DNA of 64,000 bases from positions 7,564,001-7,628,000 of the forward strand of contig NZ_JAPELX010000001.1 of the NCBI RefSeq assembly GCF_026343335.1, given 5' to 3'. Within the stretch, counting starts at the first letter, position 1. The number at the start of each line of letters is the position of its first letter. This document shows positions 36,393 through 44,923 of the stretch, piece by piece. Source of the stretch: Streptomyces sp. NBC_00078 (GTDB taxonomy: Bacteria > Actinomycetota > Actinomycetes > Streptomycetales > Streptomycetaceae). The notes under the pieces were generated by a model. That model did no database searches. It was not told the origin of the DNA and saw only the letters and a list, made by a program, of their open reading frames with translations. The position numbers and the translations under genes are program-made.

Positions 36393-36407
36393 ATCAGTAC
36401 AGCTGAT
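36393..36407. promoter_or_regulatory. Putative LysR-regulator site
   Basis: ATCAGTACAGCTGAT is a perfect ATCAG-N5-CTGAT inverted repeat ending 10 bp before the LysR start in the spacer shared with the amidohydrolase. Its position suits autorepression. Confidence 0.4.
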
Positions 36408-36417
36408 AGGAGCTGGG

Positions 36418-37302
36418 ATGGAGCTGCGGCACCTGAGGTACTTCGTCGCCGTGGCCGAGGAGGGCGGGTTCAGCCGGGCAGCGCGCCGGCTGCACGTGGT
36501 CCAGCCCACGCTGAGCATGCAGATTGCCGACCTTGAAAACGAATTCGGCGGACGGCTGTTCGACCGCGGCTCCCGGCAGACCCGGCTAACCCCGGCCGGT
36601 CAGGCGTTCCTGATCGAGGCCCGGCGGGTGCTGGCCCAGGCCGAGCGGGCACAGGTCGCGGCGCGGCTCGCGCTGCGCGGTGAGACCGGTGCGGTGCGGA
36701 TCGGCGTGGCCGGTGCCGTGGTGTTCGGCGGCATCCTGACTGCCCGGATTCGCGCGTTCCACGAGGCCAGGCCGCTGGTACGGATCGAACTGCGGGAAGC
36801 TGGGCCGGAGACGCAGCGGGCCGCGATCCTCGCCGGCGAGCTGGACGTCGGCTTCAGCGCACTCCCGGCACCGCTCAGCGAACCTCGGCTCACCTCCGCC
36901 CCGGCCAGTTCGGTGTCGTTTCTCGTTGCGCTGCCCGCCGGACATGTTCTGGCCGGGCACGAGACGCTGACCGCGGAGCACATCTCCGGGGTGGACATGG
37001 TCGAGTACACCATCGACGACGGCCCGGGCGACCTGGTGTCAGACTTGTCGCGGCTGGCCCGGCTGAAGCTGTGGCCGGCGTCGAGCCGCTTTCGGGCGGA
37101 CAGCACCCTGGGTGTGCTCGCGCTGGTCGCCGCCGGGGTGGGCGTCGCGGTGGTCCCGGCCGGTGTGCACCGCGCCGCCGTGCCAAACGTGGTGTACCGC
37201 CCGCTCGCCGAACCCGGCCTCACCATCGACTTCCACCTGTTGCACCGGACCACGGAAGCCGCCCCGGCCGTGGCCGCCTTCCTGAACACCGGTGAGGGTT
37301 AA
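36418..37302 (+). CDS. LysR-family transcriptional regulator
   Basis: A 294-residue LysR regulator. The N-terminal HTH is MELRHLRYFVAVAEEGGFSR with AARRLHVVQPTLSMQIADLE; the periplasmic-binding-like effector domain follows from about residue 90. ATG 36418 has TAGGAGC upstream. Divergent from the amidohydrolase gene, which it probably activates. Confidence 0.9.
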   Translation: MELRHLRYFVAVAEEGGFSRAARRLHVVQPTLSMQIADLENEFGGRLFDRGSRQTRLTPAGQAFLIEARRVLAQAERAQVAARLALRGETGAVRIGVAGAVVFGGILTARIRAFHEARPLVRIELREAGPETQRAAILAGELDVGFSALPAPLSEPRLTSAPASSVSFLVALPAGHVLAGHETLTAEHISGVDMVEYTIDDGPGDLVSDLSRLARLKLWPASSRFRADSTLGVLALVAAGVGVAVVPAGVHRAAVPNVVYRPLAEPGLTIDFHLLHRTTEAAPAVAAFLNTGEG

Positions 37303-37731
37303 CGAAGTCCTTGGCCACTTCTGGCGGACAGCACAACATCGCTCATTTCTTTCGGCACCCGATGGACATACTTCGCCGACACCCTTTCGTTCGGCAGGAT
37401 TCCGGGCATTCGCCGTCCTGTTCTGGCTAGCCGGCGCTACCTTCGACGAACCTGGTCGGCCTCGGCGCGCTATCGGCCGCGCACGAAAATCGCGTCGCTG
37501 CTGTTCGTCGGTTGGTCGGTAGAAGGAAAGGCCCACCCCTTTCGCGGCGCACCTTTTTTAGTGCAGGATTCGCCGGTCAGATCACGCCTTCGGCCCCGAG
37601 CTCGGCCACGGCAGCCTCGTCTCGCGAAACGCCCGCGAATCACCCCAACGAGGCACCCTCACAAGATCTGCACCCATCCGAGTTGATCCGGTGACTCGCC
37701 GACTGCGCCGGACCCGCGGCTCGCACTCCGG
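37303..37731. other. Non-coding stretch before IS5-type element
   Basis: No gene recognised. It is somewhat lower in GC than the neighbourhood, ends at CTAG, the target of the IS5-type element, and looks like old accessory DNA. Confidence 0.4.
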
Positions 37732-38711
37732 CTAGGGCCAAGTTCTGAGTTGAGGTCACGGGAGAGCTGGAAGGCTGCGTAACCAGAGGATGGACCCGCG
37801 CAGGTGGAGTCCTGCGGCGTAGCTCTCGGGTGTCTTGTCATAGCGGGTGGCCAGCCCCCGCCATTCCTTGAACTTGTTGATGGCGCGCTCGACTGTGTTG
37901 CGATCTTTGTACAGTGTGGCGTCATGGCTGACGGGGCGGCCGCCGGAGCGTCCCTTCTTCTTGCGGTTGGCGGCCTGGTCGGTCTTTTCCGGGATTACCG
38001 CCTTGATGTTGCGTCTGCGCAGGTGGGCGCGGTTGGCACGGGAGGAGTACGCCTTGTCGCCGGCCGCTGCGTCCGGCCGGGTCCTGGGGCGGCCGAGGGG
38101 ACCGCGCACCTTGATCTTCTTGAGGACCGGGATGAAGCGCGGGCTGTCCGCGGCCTGTCCGGGGGTGAGGATGATGGACAGCGGGCGGCAGCGCCGCTCG
38201 ACGGCGAGGTGGACCTTGCTGGTGAGCCCGCCCCGGGAGCGGCCCAGTTCGGCGGCCCGTAGTCGGACCCTGCGGCGTCGGCGCACGGCGCGGCGCTGTT
38301 CCCGCTCGGGATCCTCCCCGTTCGCGGACCCCTCGCCTACGGGGTCGTTTTGCCCCTTTGCCGCAGCCCCTTTTCTTTCGCCGCGGCCTTCTCCAAGTCC
38401 TCAAGGAGCTCCGGGGCGACGATCATGCCCGCCGCGTGGTGATGCGCGCGGGCAACGGTCGAGTCCACGCTGACCAGGCTGAGATCGACGTCGTCGCGGG
38501 CCGCCGCCTCGGCGATCATCGCTTCCATGAGGGTCTGGAAGTCTTCGTCACGCGCCCACGTCCGGAACCGGTCATAGATCGTCGACCAGGAGCCGTAGCT
38601 CTCCGGCACAATCCCGCCAGGGGCTGCCGGTACGGAACCGCCACATCACCGCGTTGAAGTAGCTGCGCAGGTCAGGAATCGGTCCGAACGCCCCCAGCGG
38701 CAGGTGCGGCT

Positions 38712-38788
38712 GTCGGGTAGCGGGGACGCATTGCTGCGTCCCCGCCCCCTCAGAACCGGGCATGCCCGTTTTCCAGGCACCACGGCTC
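38712..38788 (-). ncRNA. Domains V-VI of group II intron 1
   Basis: Domain V is 38788-38753: it starts GAGCCGTGGTGCC (the catalytic AGC within), has a GGAAAAC-type tetraloop region, and closes CCCGGTTC. Domain VI follows as a long stem (GGGGACGCA pairing with TGCGTCCCC) and an unpaired A near CTACCCGAC, the likely branch point. Confidence 0.85.
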
Positions 38789-38806
38789 AAGCAAGCCCCG
38801 AGGGCT

Positions 38807-40570
38807 TCACGGTGATGCAGAGACTGCGAGTCTCCTGCGTGTTCTGGCTCGGAGACCACGATGGCAAGAGGCGTGTACCAGGCGAGTCTGCGGTCCGTCC
38901 GGCGTGCCGCTCCGCCCGTGATGAGTGAGGTAGTTGGCGGCTACCGCTCTGCGGACGGTGTTCAACCACCAGCGTTCCCATTCGTGCGGGGATTGCGGTG
39001 GCTGGTTGGCAGTGAGGATGTAGTCCCCGCAGAGTGGACAGCGCCCTTCCTGCTTGGCGAGCAGGTTCAGGTTGTAGTTGTCCAGCGGGGGTTTGACCTT
39101 CCTCCGCCTTTTGGCCCAGTAGTCCTGCAGGCCGGGGTCGTCGGGTGACGCCCCGCCCGTGACCAGCTGGTGCCGGACGATATTCGTCCAGGAGAATTTG
39201 ACCACGTGAAAGGTGCCGCCGCTTTCGCTGGTGCAGCCGCGATCGCCGAACACCCAGTAGTCGTTCCTGTACTTATTGAACTTGCCGTAGTAGCGGCGCA
39301 CAATCCACTTCTTCGGCTTGTTGGGGTGGGAGTGCTTGGCCCACTTGTATGTGAGCCGCCACACATGAGAGTCCAGATCCGAGAAGACCCGGCTGGACAC
39401 CGCCCCACGGTAGTAGGCCGCCCAGCCCCGAATGATCGGGTTGAGTTTGGCGATGACCGCCACCACATTCGATCCGCGAAGGTTTCGCATCTCGTCCGTG
39501 AGCCTTTTCCGTATCCGCTTGATCGCCTTCTTGCTTGGTTTGATGATCAGCTTGGACCCGTGGAACTGGCGGAGAGTGAATCCCAGGAAGTCGAAACCTT
39601 CGGAGAGATGCACAATGCGCGTCTTCTCCTCGTTGAAGGTCAGCCCTCTGGGGGCCAGCCACGCTGCAAGCCGTACCTTGACCTGCTCTGCCTGCTGCCG
39701 AGAGTGACAGCAGGCGACCATATCGTCGGCGTATCGCACCAGCACCGGAGCTCCTCGTGTCGTTTCTCCGGAAGTACGTCCGGATGCGAGATAGAGGACT
39801 CCGGCAGCTTCCTCCAGGCCATGGAGAGCAACGTTCATCAACAGCGGGCTGATTACACCGCCTTGAGGTGATCCCTCTTCGGTCGGTGCGTGCAGGCCGT
39901 CCTCCACCACTCCCGCTTTCAGCCATCCCCGGATCATTTCCCTGGCCGGGAAGGACCCGATCGCTCTGAGCAGTTGTTCGTGGTCGATTCTGTCGAACGC
40001 GGCGGACAAGTCGGCATCCAGAATCCACAGCCTCCTGGCCCGGGAGCCTTTCAGCGTGGAGTAGAGAGCGCCGATGGCGTCCGCACAGCTGCGGCCCGGC
40101 CGGAACCCATAGGATTTCGGCTCGAAGCGCGCCTCCCACTCGGGTTCCAGTGCGTTACGGACGCGCGCCTGATGGCATCGGTCCATAATCACGGGGATAC
40201 CGAGCGGCCGTTGTTTTCCATTGGCCTTTGGAATGTACACGCGTCGGACCGGCAGTGGATTCCAGGACGAGCGCGTGTGGTGCACGCGCACAGCCACGTC
40301 CATCCTGGCCTCGGGTGACAGGGCGGTCTCCCCGTCGATCCCGGCCGTCCGACGTCCAGCGTTGCGCTGAGTCACCTGCCGCACGCTGATCAGCGTGTTC
40401 GACCATGATCTCAGCATCAGTTTCTGCAAGGACCGGACCAGGGCCCAGTCCTCTTCCCGCGTCGCCTTGAAGATCCTCTGCCTCAGCCTCACTACGTTGT
40501 CCTCGTGGTGACGCCATGCGACGTCGTCCCATTCGGCAACGTCCTTGGGTCCGTTCACCGCGGTGTCCAA
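38807..40570 (-). CDS. ltrA-like: Group II intron-encoded protein 1 (reverse transcriptase/maturase/HNH)
   Basis: A 587-residue intron protein. RT blocks are in order: RTAGIDGE, PLGIPVIMDRCHQ, YGFRPGRSC, DADLSAAFDRIDHE, GSPQGGVISPLL, and the active site VLVRYADDMV. A maturase X domain follows (IIRGWAAYYRG). The C-terminal HNH-like endonuclease has CPLCG and LVHASCHRG. It would help the RNA fold and splice and mediate homing. It seems full-length. The TTG/GTG start choice is uncertain. Confidence 0.9.
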   Translation of the reverse strand: MDTAVNGPKDVAEWDDVAWRHHEDNVVRLRQRIFKATREEDWALVRSLQKLMLRSWSNTLISVRQVTQRNAGRRTAGIDGETALSPEARMDVAVRVHHTRSSWNPLPVRRVYIPKANGKQRPLGIPVIMDRCHQARVRNALEPEWEARFEPKSYGFRPGRSCADAIGALYSTLKGSRARRLWILDADLSAAFDRIDHEQLLRAIGSFPAREMIRGWLKAGVVEDGLHAPTEEGSPQGGVISPLLMNVALHGLEEAAGVLYLASGRTSGETTRGAPVLVRYADDMVACCHSRQQAEQVKVRLAAWLAPRGLTFNEEKTRIVHLSEGFDFLGFTLRQFHGSKLIIKPSKKAIKRIRKRLTDEMRNLRGSNVVAVIAKLNPIIRGWAAYYRGAVSSRVFSDLDSHVWRLTYKWAKHSHPNKPKKWIVRRYYGKFNKYRNDYWVFGDRGCTSESGGTFHVVKFSWTNIVRHQLVTGGASPDDPGLQDYWAKRRRKVKPPLDNYNLNLLAKQEGRCPLCGDYILTANQPPQSPHEWERWWLNTVRRAVAANYLTHHGRSGTPDGPQTRLVHASCHRGLRARTRRRLAVSASP

Positions 40571-41359
40571 CTTGCCCCTCGGTTCGGGAGGCCCCGGGCC
40601 TCGGTCGTCAAAGGCTCACCAGCCCACGTCAGCTCCCCTTTCGGGACCCGGCCGCCAGGACCGGCATCCGGCCGGTTCCCCGAGACAGCCGCCTGGAGAG
40701 GCAACCACACGTCCCGAGTCCCGCGCCTTTCGGCCGCCGGCATCTGCTTCTTGGGCTTCCTGTCCCGCCGAGGAGTTCCGCCCCTCTTACGATCGGCCTA
40801 CCGAGCCCAACGGCCCGGACCCCGACGGGGTTTCCACGTTCCGCGCACACGAGACACGGCCGGGGTGGGCGCCCCTTACACCCCGGGGCCAGCGGTGTTC
40901 CCACGACCGGTTGATCGTCCCCGGCCGCCGCTTGCCGCCTCTTCCAGCGGCCAGGCCCTTGCACCCTGGTCCTCGTCCCGTCACCCAAGGCTTGGGCTGA
41001 CGAGGCATCATCGGGGGTTCACTTGCGTTCGCCCGTCCGGCCTTCCCCTCGCCCGGTTGCTCCCCCGGACGGAGCGGGGGCCCTTGGGCTTCTTCCCTGG
41101 GCTTCGCACCCTCACAAGCGGGACCTGTGAACGCACGCCAGGGCGGGGACTGATCTCGAACACTGATCAGGAACTACGCATCCGGTCTATAACCGGCCTC
41201 CGATCTGCGAGTTCACTCGAAATGCGCGACTTCGTGTCGCACCGATCAACTCCCACTCGGCATCGGTCAGATCACCACGAGTCACGCGACCGGTCTACCG
41301 CAGCTAGCACCCTCCTGAAGCGGGAATGACCGATCCCGTGATCTCAACTCAGAACAGGC

Positions 41360-41365
41360 CCTAGC
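41360..41365. repeat. IS481-type target duplication, left copy (CCTAGC)
   Basis: CCTAGC here and at 44859-44864 directly flank the TGTATTGA...TCAATACA ends. The sequence comes from the end of the IS5-type element plus its CTAG target. Confidence 0.85.
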
Positions 41366-41465
41366 TGTATTGATCACGAGCGTTGTTAACGCTGGCCGGG
41401 CTTGATCATGGCGAAGGCCCCCGTGTGTAGTGGAGGTGTCGAATCTTCACCGCACGGAGGCCTTC

Positions 41466-44400
41466 GTGTCCCACCGTAATGCCCGGCTGACCGTTCACGG
41501 CAGGCGACTGCTCGTCGACCGTGTGCGCTCCGGCCGTCCCGTCGCGCACGTCGCAGCCGAGATGGGCATCTCCCGTCCCACCGCCCACAAGTGGATCCGG
41601 CGCTGGCACTCCGAGGGCGAGAGCGGACTCATCGACCGCCCCAGCCGTCCCCGCACGACACCGCACCGGACCGCAGCCGCCACCGAAGCGCATGTCTGCA
41701 GGCTGCGACAAGAGCGCAAGCTGGGCCCGGCTCGCATCGGGCCGATCCTGGGCATGCCCGCCTCCACCGTGCACCGCATCCTGACCCGGCACGGCCTCAA
41801 CCGCCTGGCCTTTCTGGACCGGCCCACCGGGCAGGTCATCCGCCGCTACGAACGCGACCGGCCCGGCGAGCTGGTCCACGTCGACGTCAAGAAGCTCGGC
41901 CGCATCCCCGACGGCGGCGGCCACAAGGTGCTGGGCCGGCAGGCCGGCCGGGCCACCCGCAGCGGCATGGGCTTCGACTACGTCCATTCCGCCGTCGACG
42001 ATCACTCCCGCCTCGCCTACAGCGAGGTCCACGCGGACGAGAAGGCCGCCACCTGCGCCGACTTCCTGCGCCGGGCCGCAGCCTTCTTCGCCGAGCACGG
42101 CATCACCCGCATCGAGCGGGTCCTGACCGACAACGCCTGGCCCTACCGCAAAAGCTTCGCCTGGCGTGAGGCCCTGGCCGACCTCGACGCGGCCGGCAAG
42201 CTCACCCGCGCCTACCGCCCGCAGACCAACGGCAAGGTCGAACGCTTCAAGTGCGCCACGAGGCGCCCGGTCGTATCCCCGGCATAGCCGGGAGGAATTC
42301 GGAGGGATATTCCTGGGTCTGATGGCTTACCTGGATCCGAAAGGTGAAGGGGACCGTAGCATGCCAGCCAACCAGAGGCCGGGTCCAGACGTCAGGGACG
42401 GTGCTCTGGGGGACCCGCGTGATATGGCGAAAGCTGAATTGCCTGAATCCCAATCTCCAGAAGATGAAAGTTCGCATCCACCGGAAAAAAACGTCTGAAA
42501 CCGGTGCCGGTCCTGCGGTCGCTGTGAAAGAAGGCCAAGCAACCTCCGGGACAAGGAGCGATGCCCAGTGAGGGTATTTAAGGAGATGAGTGGGGCGCCT
42601 ACGTCACGCTATTACGTACGACAGGGACGAACGTGGGATCGCCTAACGGGCGCGAGCCCCATGGCGACGGAGGGGCCGTAGTAGTCGCCGGAGTAACGAC
42701 CGGCCGGGGAGGACGGGAAAGCCGTCTGCAGTCGGGCGAAGGGCCCCAGGTGATCGGACACCCAAAGTCGGGAGGTATGCGAAATGCAGAGCGCCGAGAC
42801 GGTGCTGGGTGTCCTGCGTGAGCGCGGCAGGCGCGGTCTGCCGTGTGAGGAACTGTATCGACAGCTGTTCAACCCGCAGTTGTATCTGCTGGCTTACGGG
42901 CGCATCTACTCCAACAAGGGTGCGATGACGCCTGGGGTAACGCAGGATACCGTGGACGGCATGTCCGCTCGGAAGATCGACCGCATCATCGATGCGATGC
43001 GCCACGAGCGCTATCGATTCCGCCCTGTGAGGCGAGTCCATATCCCGAAGAAACAGAGCGGAAAGACTCGGCCTCTAGGTCTGCCAACTTGGACGGATAA
43101 ATTAGTAGGTGAAGTGATACGTCTCCTCTTGGAGGCTTACTACGAGCCTTCCTTCTCCGACCGCTCCCACGGATTCCGGCCAGGAAAAGGCTGCCACACC
43201 GCACTGCGGGAAGTGGCCAACACCTGGACCGGAACAACCTGGTTTATTGAGGGCGACATCGCCGACTGCTTCGGGAGCCTCGACCATGAGGTCACGCTCC
43301 GACTGCTGGGCGAGAAGGTCCATGACCAGCGTTTCCTGCGGCTGGTGCGCAACATGCTCAAGGCCGGATACCTGGAGGACTGGGTCTGGAACGCGACACT
43401 CAGCGGGGCTCCGCAGGGCGGCGTCGTTTCCCCCGTGATCTCCAATATTTACCTGCACAAGTTGGACGAGTTCATCGAGAAAACCCTGATCCCCGAATAC
43501 ACCCGGGCGAAGCTCCGAGCGCGCAACCCGGAGTACCGGAAGGTGGAGCAAGCGATCGTACGTGCCCGCCGGCGAGGTGACCGTGTTGAAGTGCGATCTC
43601 TCTATCGTCGGCTGCACAGTCTCCCGAGCCAGGATCCGAATGATCCGAACTACCGGAGACTGCGCTACGTGCGGTACTGCGATGACACCTTGCTCGGGTT
43701 TGTCGGGCCGAAGGCCGAAGCCGAGGAAGTGAAACAGCGGATCGCGAAGTTCCTGCGTGATGATCTCAAGCTGGAACTGTCACAAGAGAAGACGCTGATC
43801 ACCCATGCCCGTACCAAGAGGGCAAAGTTCCTCGGCTACGAGATCTCAGTAGCAAGCACAAATCAGAAAACAAGACGGCCGTCGGCAAGCGATCGGCGAA
43901 ATCGCCGGTCAGTATGCGGAGCGGTAGTCCTGCATGTGCCTGCCTCTGTGGTCAAGGCCAAGAGCGCCCCGTACTTGTCGCGCGGAAAACCCGCGTGCCG
44001 AAACCCTCTGGTCAACGAGACCGACTATGTCATCGTGGGCAAATACGGGATCGAGTACCGGGGCATCGTCCAGTACTACCTCCTGGCCGGTGATGTCCAA
44101 CGACTTCACCGGCTGCGCTGGGTCATGGAGACCTCCATGCTCAAGACCCTGGCAAGAAAGCACGGCTCGTCGGTGACGAAGATGGCGGCCCGCTTCAAGG
44201 CTAAGATCGCGACGCCGCACGGGCCACGCACGTGCTTCGAGGCCACCTTGGTGCGAGACAGCAGGAGAGAACTGGTCGCCCGCTTCGGGGGAATTCCTCT
44301 CAAGCGGCAGAAGACGGCGGAGTTGACCGACCGTCTGACCGGTCCGGTCTATCCGCATAAAGAGCTGATCCGTCGGCTTGCGGCGAATAGATGCGAGCTC

Positions 44401-44863
44401 TGCAAGCGGCCGGGCGAGGTGGAAGCCCACCACGTCAAGTCACTCAACGAGCTCCAACGGGCCGGTGTCGCATCCTCCGATTGGGTGAAGATGATGGTCG
44501 CGCGCCGCCGCAAGTCCCTTGTGGTCTGCGGCAGTTGTCACGACCGCATCCATCGGAGGAAGCCGAGTACAACGCGCACGCAGTAGTCACTGGAGAGCCG
44601 TGCTGCCCGGAAACGGGCATGGCCGGTTCGGTGGGAGGCCGGACGGAAAAGGACCTGCTCAGCAGGCACCTCGCCGTCCGGCCGACCCTACCCGCACCCT
44701 GCTCGACGAATGGGCCTACCTGCGGCCCTACACCAGCAACCAGGAACGGACCGAAGCCCTGGCAGACTTCCTCCACACCTACAACCACCACCGCTGCCAC
44801 ACCGCACTCGGCGGCCAGCCACCCATCACCCGCGTCAACAACGCTGCGGGTCAATACACCTAG
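41466..44863 (+). CDS. IS481-family transposase, split by a group II intron
   Basis: Exon 1 (41466-42250) encodes an N-terminal HTH (VAAEMGISRPTAHKWIRRW) and DDE core parts ELVHVDVKKLG (first Asp) and HSAVDDHSRLAYSEV (second Asp). Exon 2 (44692-44863) carries NRTLLDEWAYLRPYTSN and YNHHRCHTALGG. Joined, the frame gives QTNGKVERFNRTLLDEW, with the catalytic Glu, and 318 residues in all. The start is GTG 41466. The stop TAG lies in the CCTAGC target duplication, so the element depends on its insertion site for the stop codon. It looks functional if the intron splices. Confidence 0.92.
42784..44586 (+). CDS. ltrA-like: Group II intron-encoded protein 2 (reverse transcriptase/maturase/HNH)
   Basis: A 600-residue intron protein. 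RT motifs are GAMTPGVTQDTVDGMS, RPLGLPTWTDK, SHGFRPGKGCHTAL, EGDIADCFGSLDHE, GAPQGGVVSPVISNIYLHKL and the active site YVRYCDDTLLGF (YCDD rather than YADD). An insertion of about 60 residues lies between RT4 and RT5. The maturase domain is followed by an HNH motif CELCKRPGEVEAHHVK and VVCGSCHDRIHRRK. GGAGGT lies upstream of the ATG. It appears complete. Confidence 0.92.
   Translation: MQSAETVLGVLRERGRRGLPCEELYRQLFNPQLYLLAYGRIYSNKGAMTPGVTQDTVDGMSARKIDRIIDAMRHERYRFRPVRRVHIPKKQSGKTRPLGLPTWTDKLVGEVIRLLLEAYYEPSFSDRSHGFRPGKGCHTALREVANTWTGTTWFIEGDIADCFGSLDHEVTLRLLGEKVHDQRFLRLVRNMLKAGYLEDWVWNATLSGAPQGGVVSPVISNIYLHKLDEFIEKTLIPEYTRAKLRARNPEYRKVEQAIVRARRRGDRVEVRSLYRRLHSLPSQDPNDPNYRRLRYVRYCDDTLLGFVGPKAEAEEVKQRIAKFLRDDLKLELSQEKTLITHARTKRAKFLGYEISVASTNQKTRRPSASDRRNRRSVCGAVVLHVPASVVKAKSAPYLSRGKPACRNPLVNETDYVIVGKYGIEYRGIVQYYLLAGDVQRLHRLRWVMETSMLKTLARKHGSSVTKMAARFKAKIATPHGPRTCFEATLVRDSRRELVARFGGIPLKRQKTAELTDRLTGPVYPHKELIRRLAANRCELCKRPGEVEAHHVKSLNELQRAGVASSDWVKMMVARRRKSLVVCGSCHDRIHRRKPSTTRTQ
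44595..44691 (+). ncRNA. Domains V-VI of group II intron 2
   Basis: Domain V is 44595-44629: GAGCCGTGCTGCCCGGAAAC then GGGCATGGCCGGTTC, a 35-nt hairpin with catalytic AGC and a GAAA-type loop. Domain VI follows with the paired arms GGCCGGACGG and CCGTCCGGCC around 44637-44683 and the terminal GACCCTAC containing the likely branch A. Confidence 0.88.
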
Positions 44864-44864
44864 C
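44859..44864. repeat. IS481-type target duplication, right copy (CCTAGC)
   Basis: Matches 41360-41365. It supplies the TAG stop of the transposase. Confidence 0.85.
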
Positions 44865-44923
44865 CGGCAGGTCCCCGCTCCGCCCCGCCCGCGCCATACC
44901 ACCGTGACCACGAGGGAGACAGC

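Larger units (their letters stand above)
38712..41242 (-). mobile_element. Group II intron 1 (2,531 bp) in IS5-type transposase
   Basis: The 5' end reads GTGCGACACGAAG and the 3' end ...CTACCCGAC, matching the GUGYG...AY rule. Both ends are fixed because exact removal rejoins the transposase frame. Domain V and VI hairpins lie at the 3' end, about 670 nt of RNA domains precede the protein gene, and the multidomain maturase sits in domain IV. The intron is on the same strand as the transposase, so it can splice from its mRNA. Confidence 0.9.
37756..41285 (-). pseudogene. IS5-type transposase, interrupted by intron and with two frame changes
   Basis: Exon 1 (41285-41243) encodes VTRGDLTDAEWELI plus one base. 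Exon 2 continues from 38711 as E-PHLPLGAFGPIPDLRSYF, which restores the family's LTDAEWxxIEPxLP start. Further on, FRTGSPWRD is followed by an extra base (about 38610-38630) before PESYGSWSTIYDRFRTW. A -1 shift near ACCCCGTAG (about 38340) is then needed to join KTTP to VGEGSANGEDPEREQRR and the DDE part (RSRGGLTSKVHLAVE, DKAYSSRANR, ERAINKFKEWRG). The second shift may be programmed, as in IS427-like elements; the first looks like a mutation. Confidence 0.8.
37736..41360 (-). mobile_element. IS5-type (IS427-like) insertion sequence carrying a group II intron
   Basis: The left end (GGCCAAGTTCTGAGTTGAGG...) and right end (reverse complement GGCCTGTTCTGAGTTGAGA...) are inverted repeats ending in ...TCACGGGA, with one indel. 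CTAG flanks both ends (37732-37735 and 41361-41364). Without its intron the element would be about 1.09 kb. Its right edge abuts an IS481-type element whose target duplication includes the last bases. Confidence 0.85.
42251..44691 (+). mobile_element. Group II intron 2 (2,441 bp) in IS481-type transposase
   Basis: The 5' end is GTGCGCCACGAGGCGC and the 3' end ...GACCCTAC. Precise removal joins CGCTTCAA to CCGCACCCTG and restores ERFNRTLLDEW in the transposase. The protein gene lies in domain IV, with typical domain V-VI at the 3' end. The 5' end resembles that of intron 1 (GTGCGMCACGARG), but the proteins are of different types, so it is not a recent copy of intron 1. Confidence 0.92.
41366..44858 (+). 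mobile_element. IS481-type insertion sequence carrying a second group II intron
   Basis: Ends are TGTATTGATCACGAGCGTTG (left) and the reverse complement of the right end, TGTATTGACCCGCAGCGTTG, good inverted repeats with TGT...ACA tips. Six-base duplications CCTAGC flank it. Without the intron it is 1,052 bp, the typical IS481 size. Confidence 0.92.
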
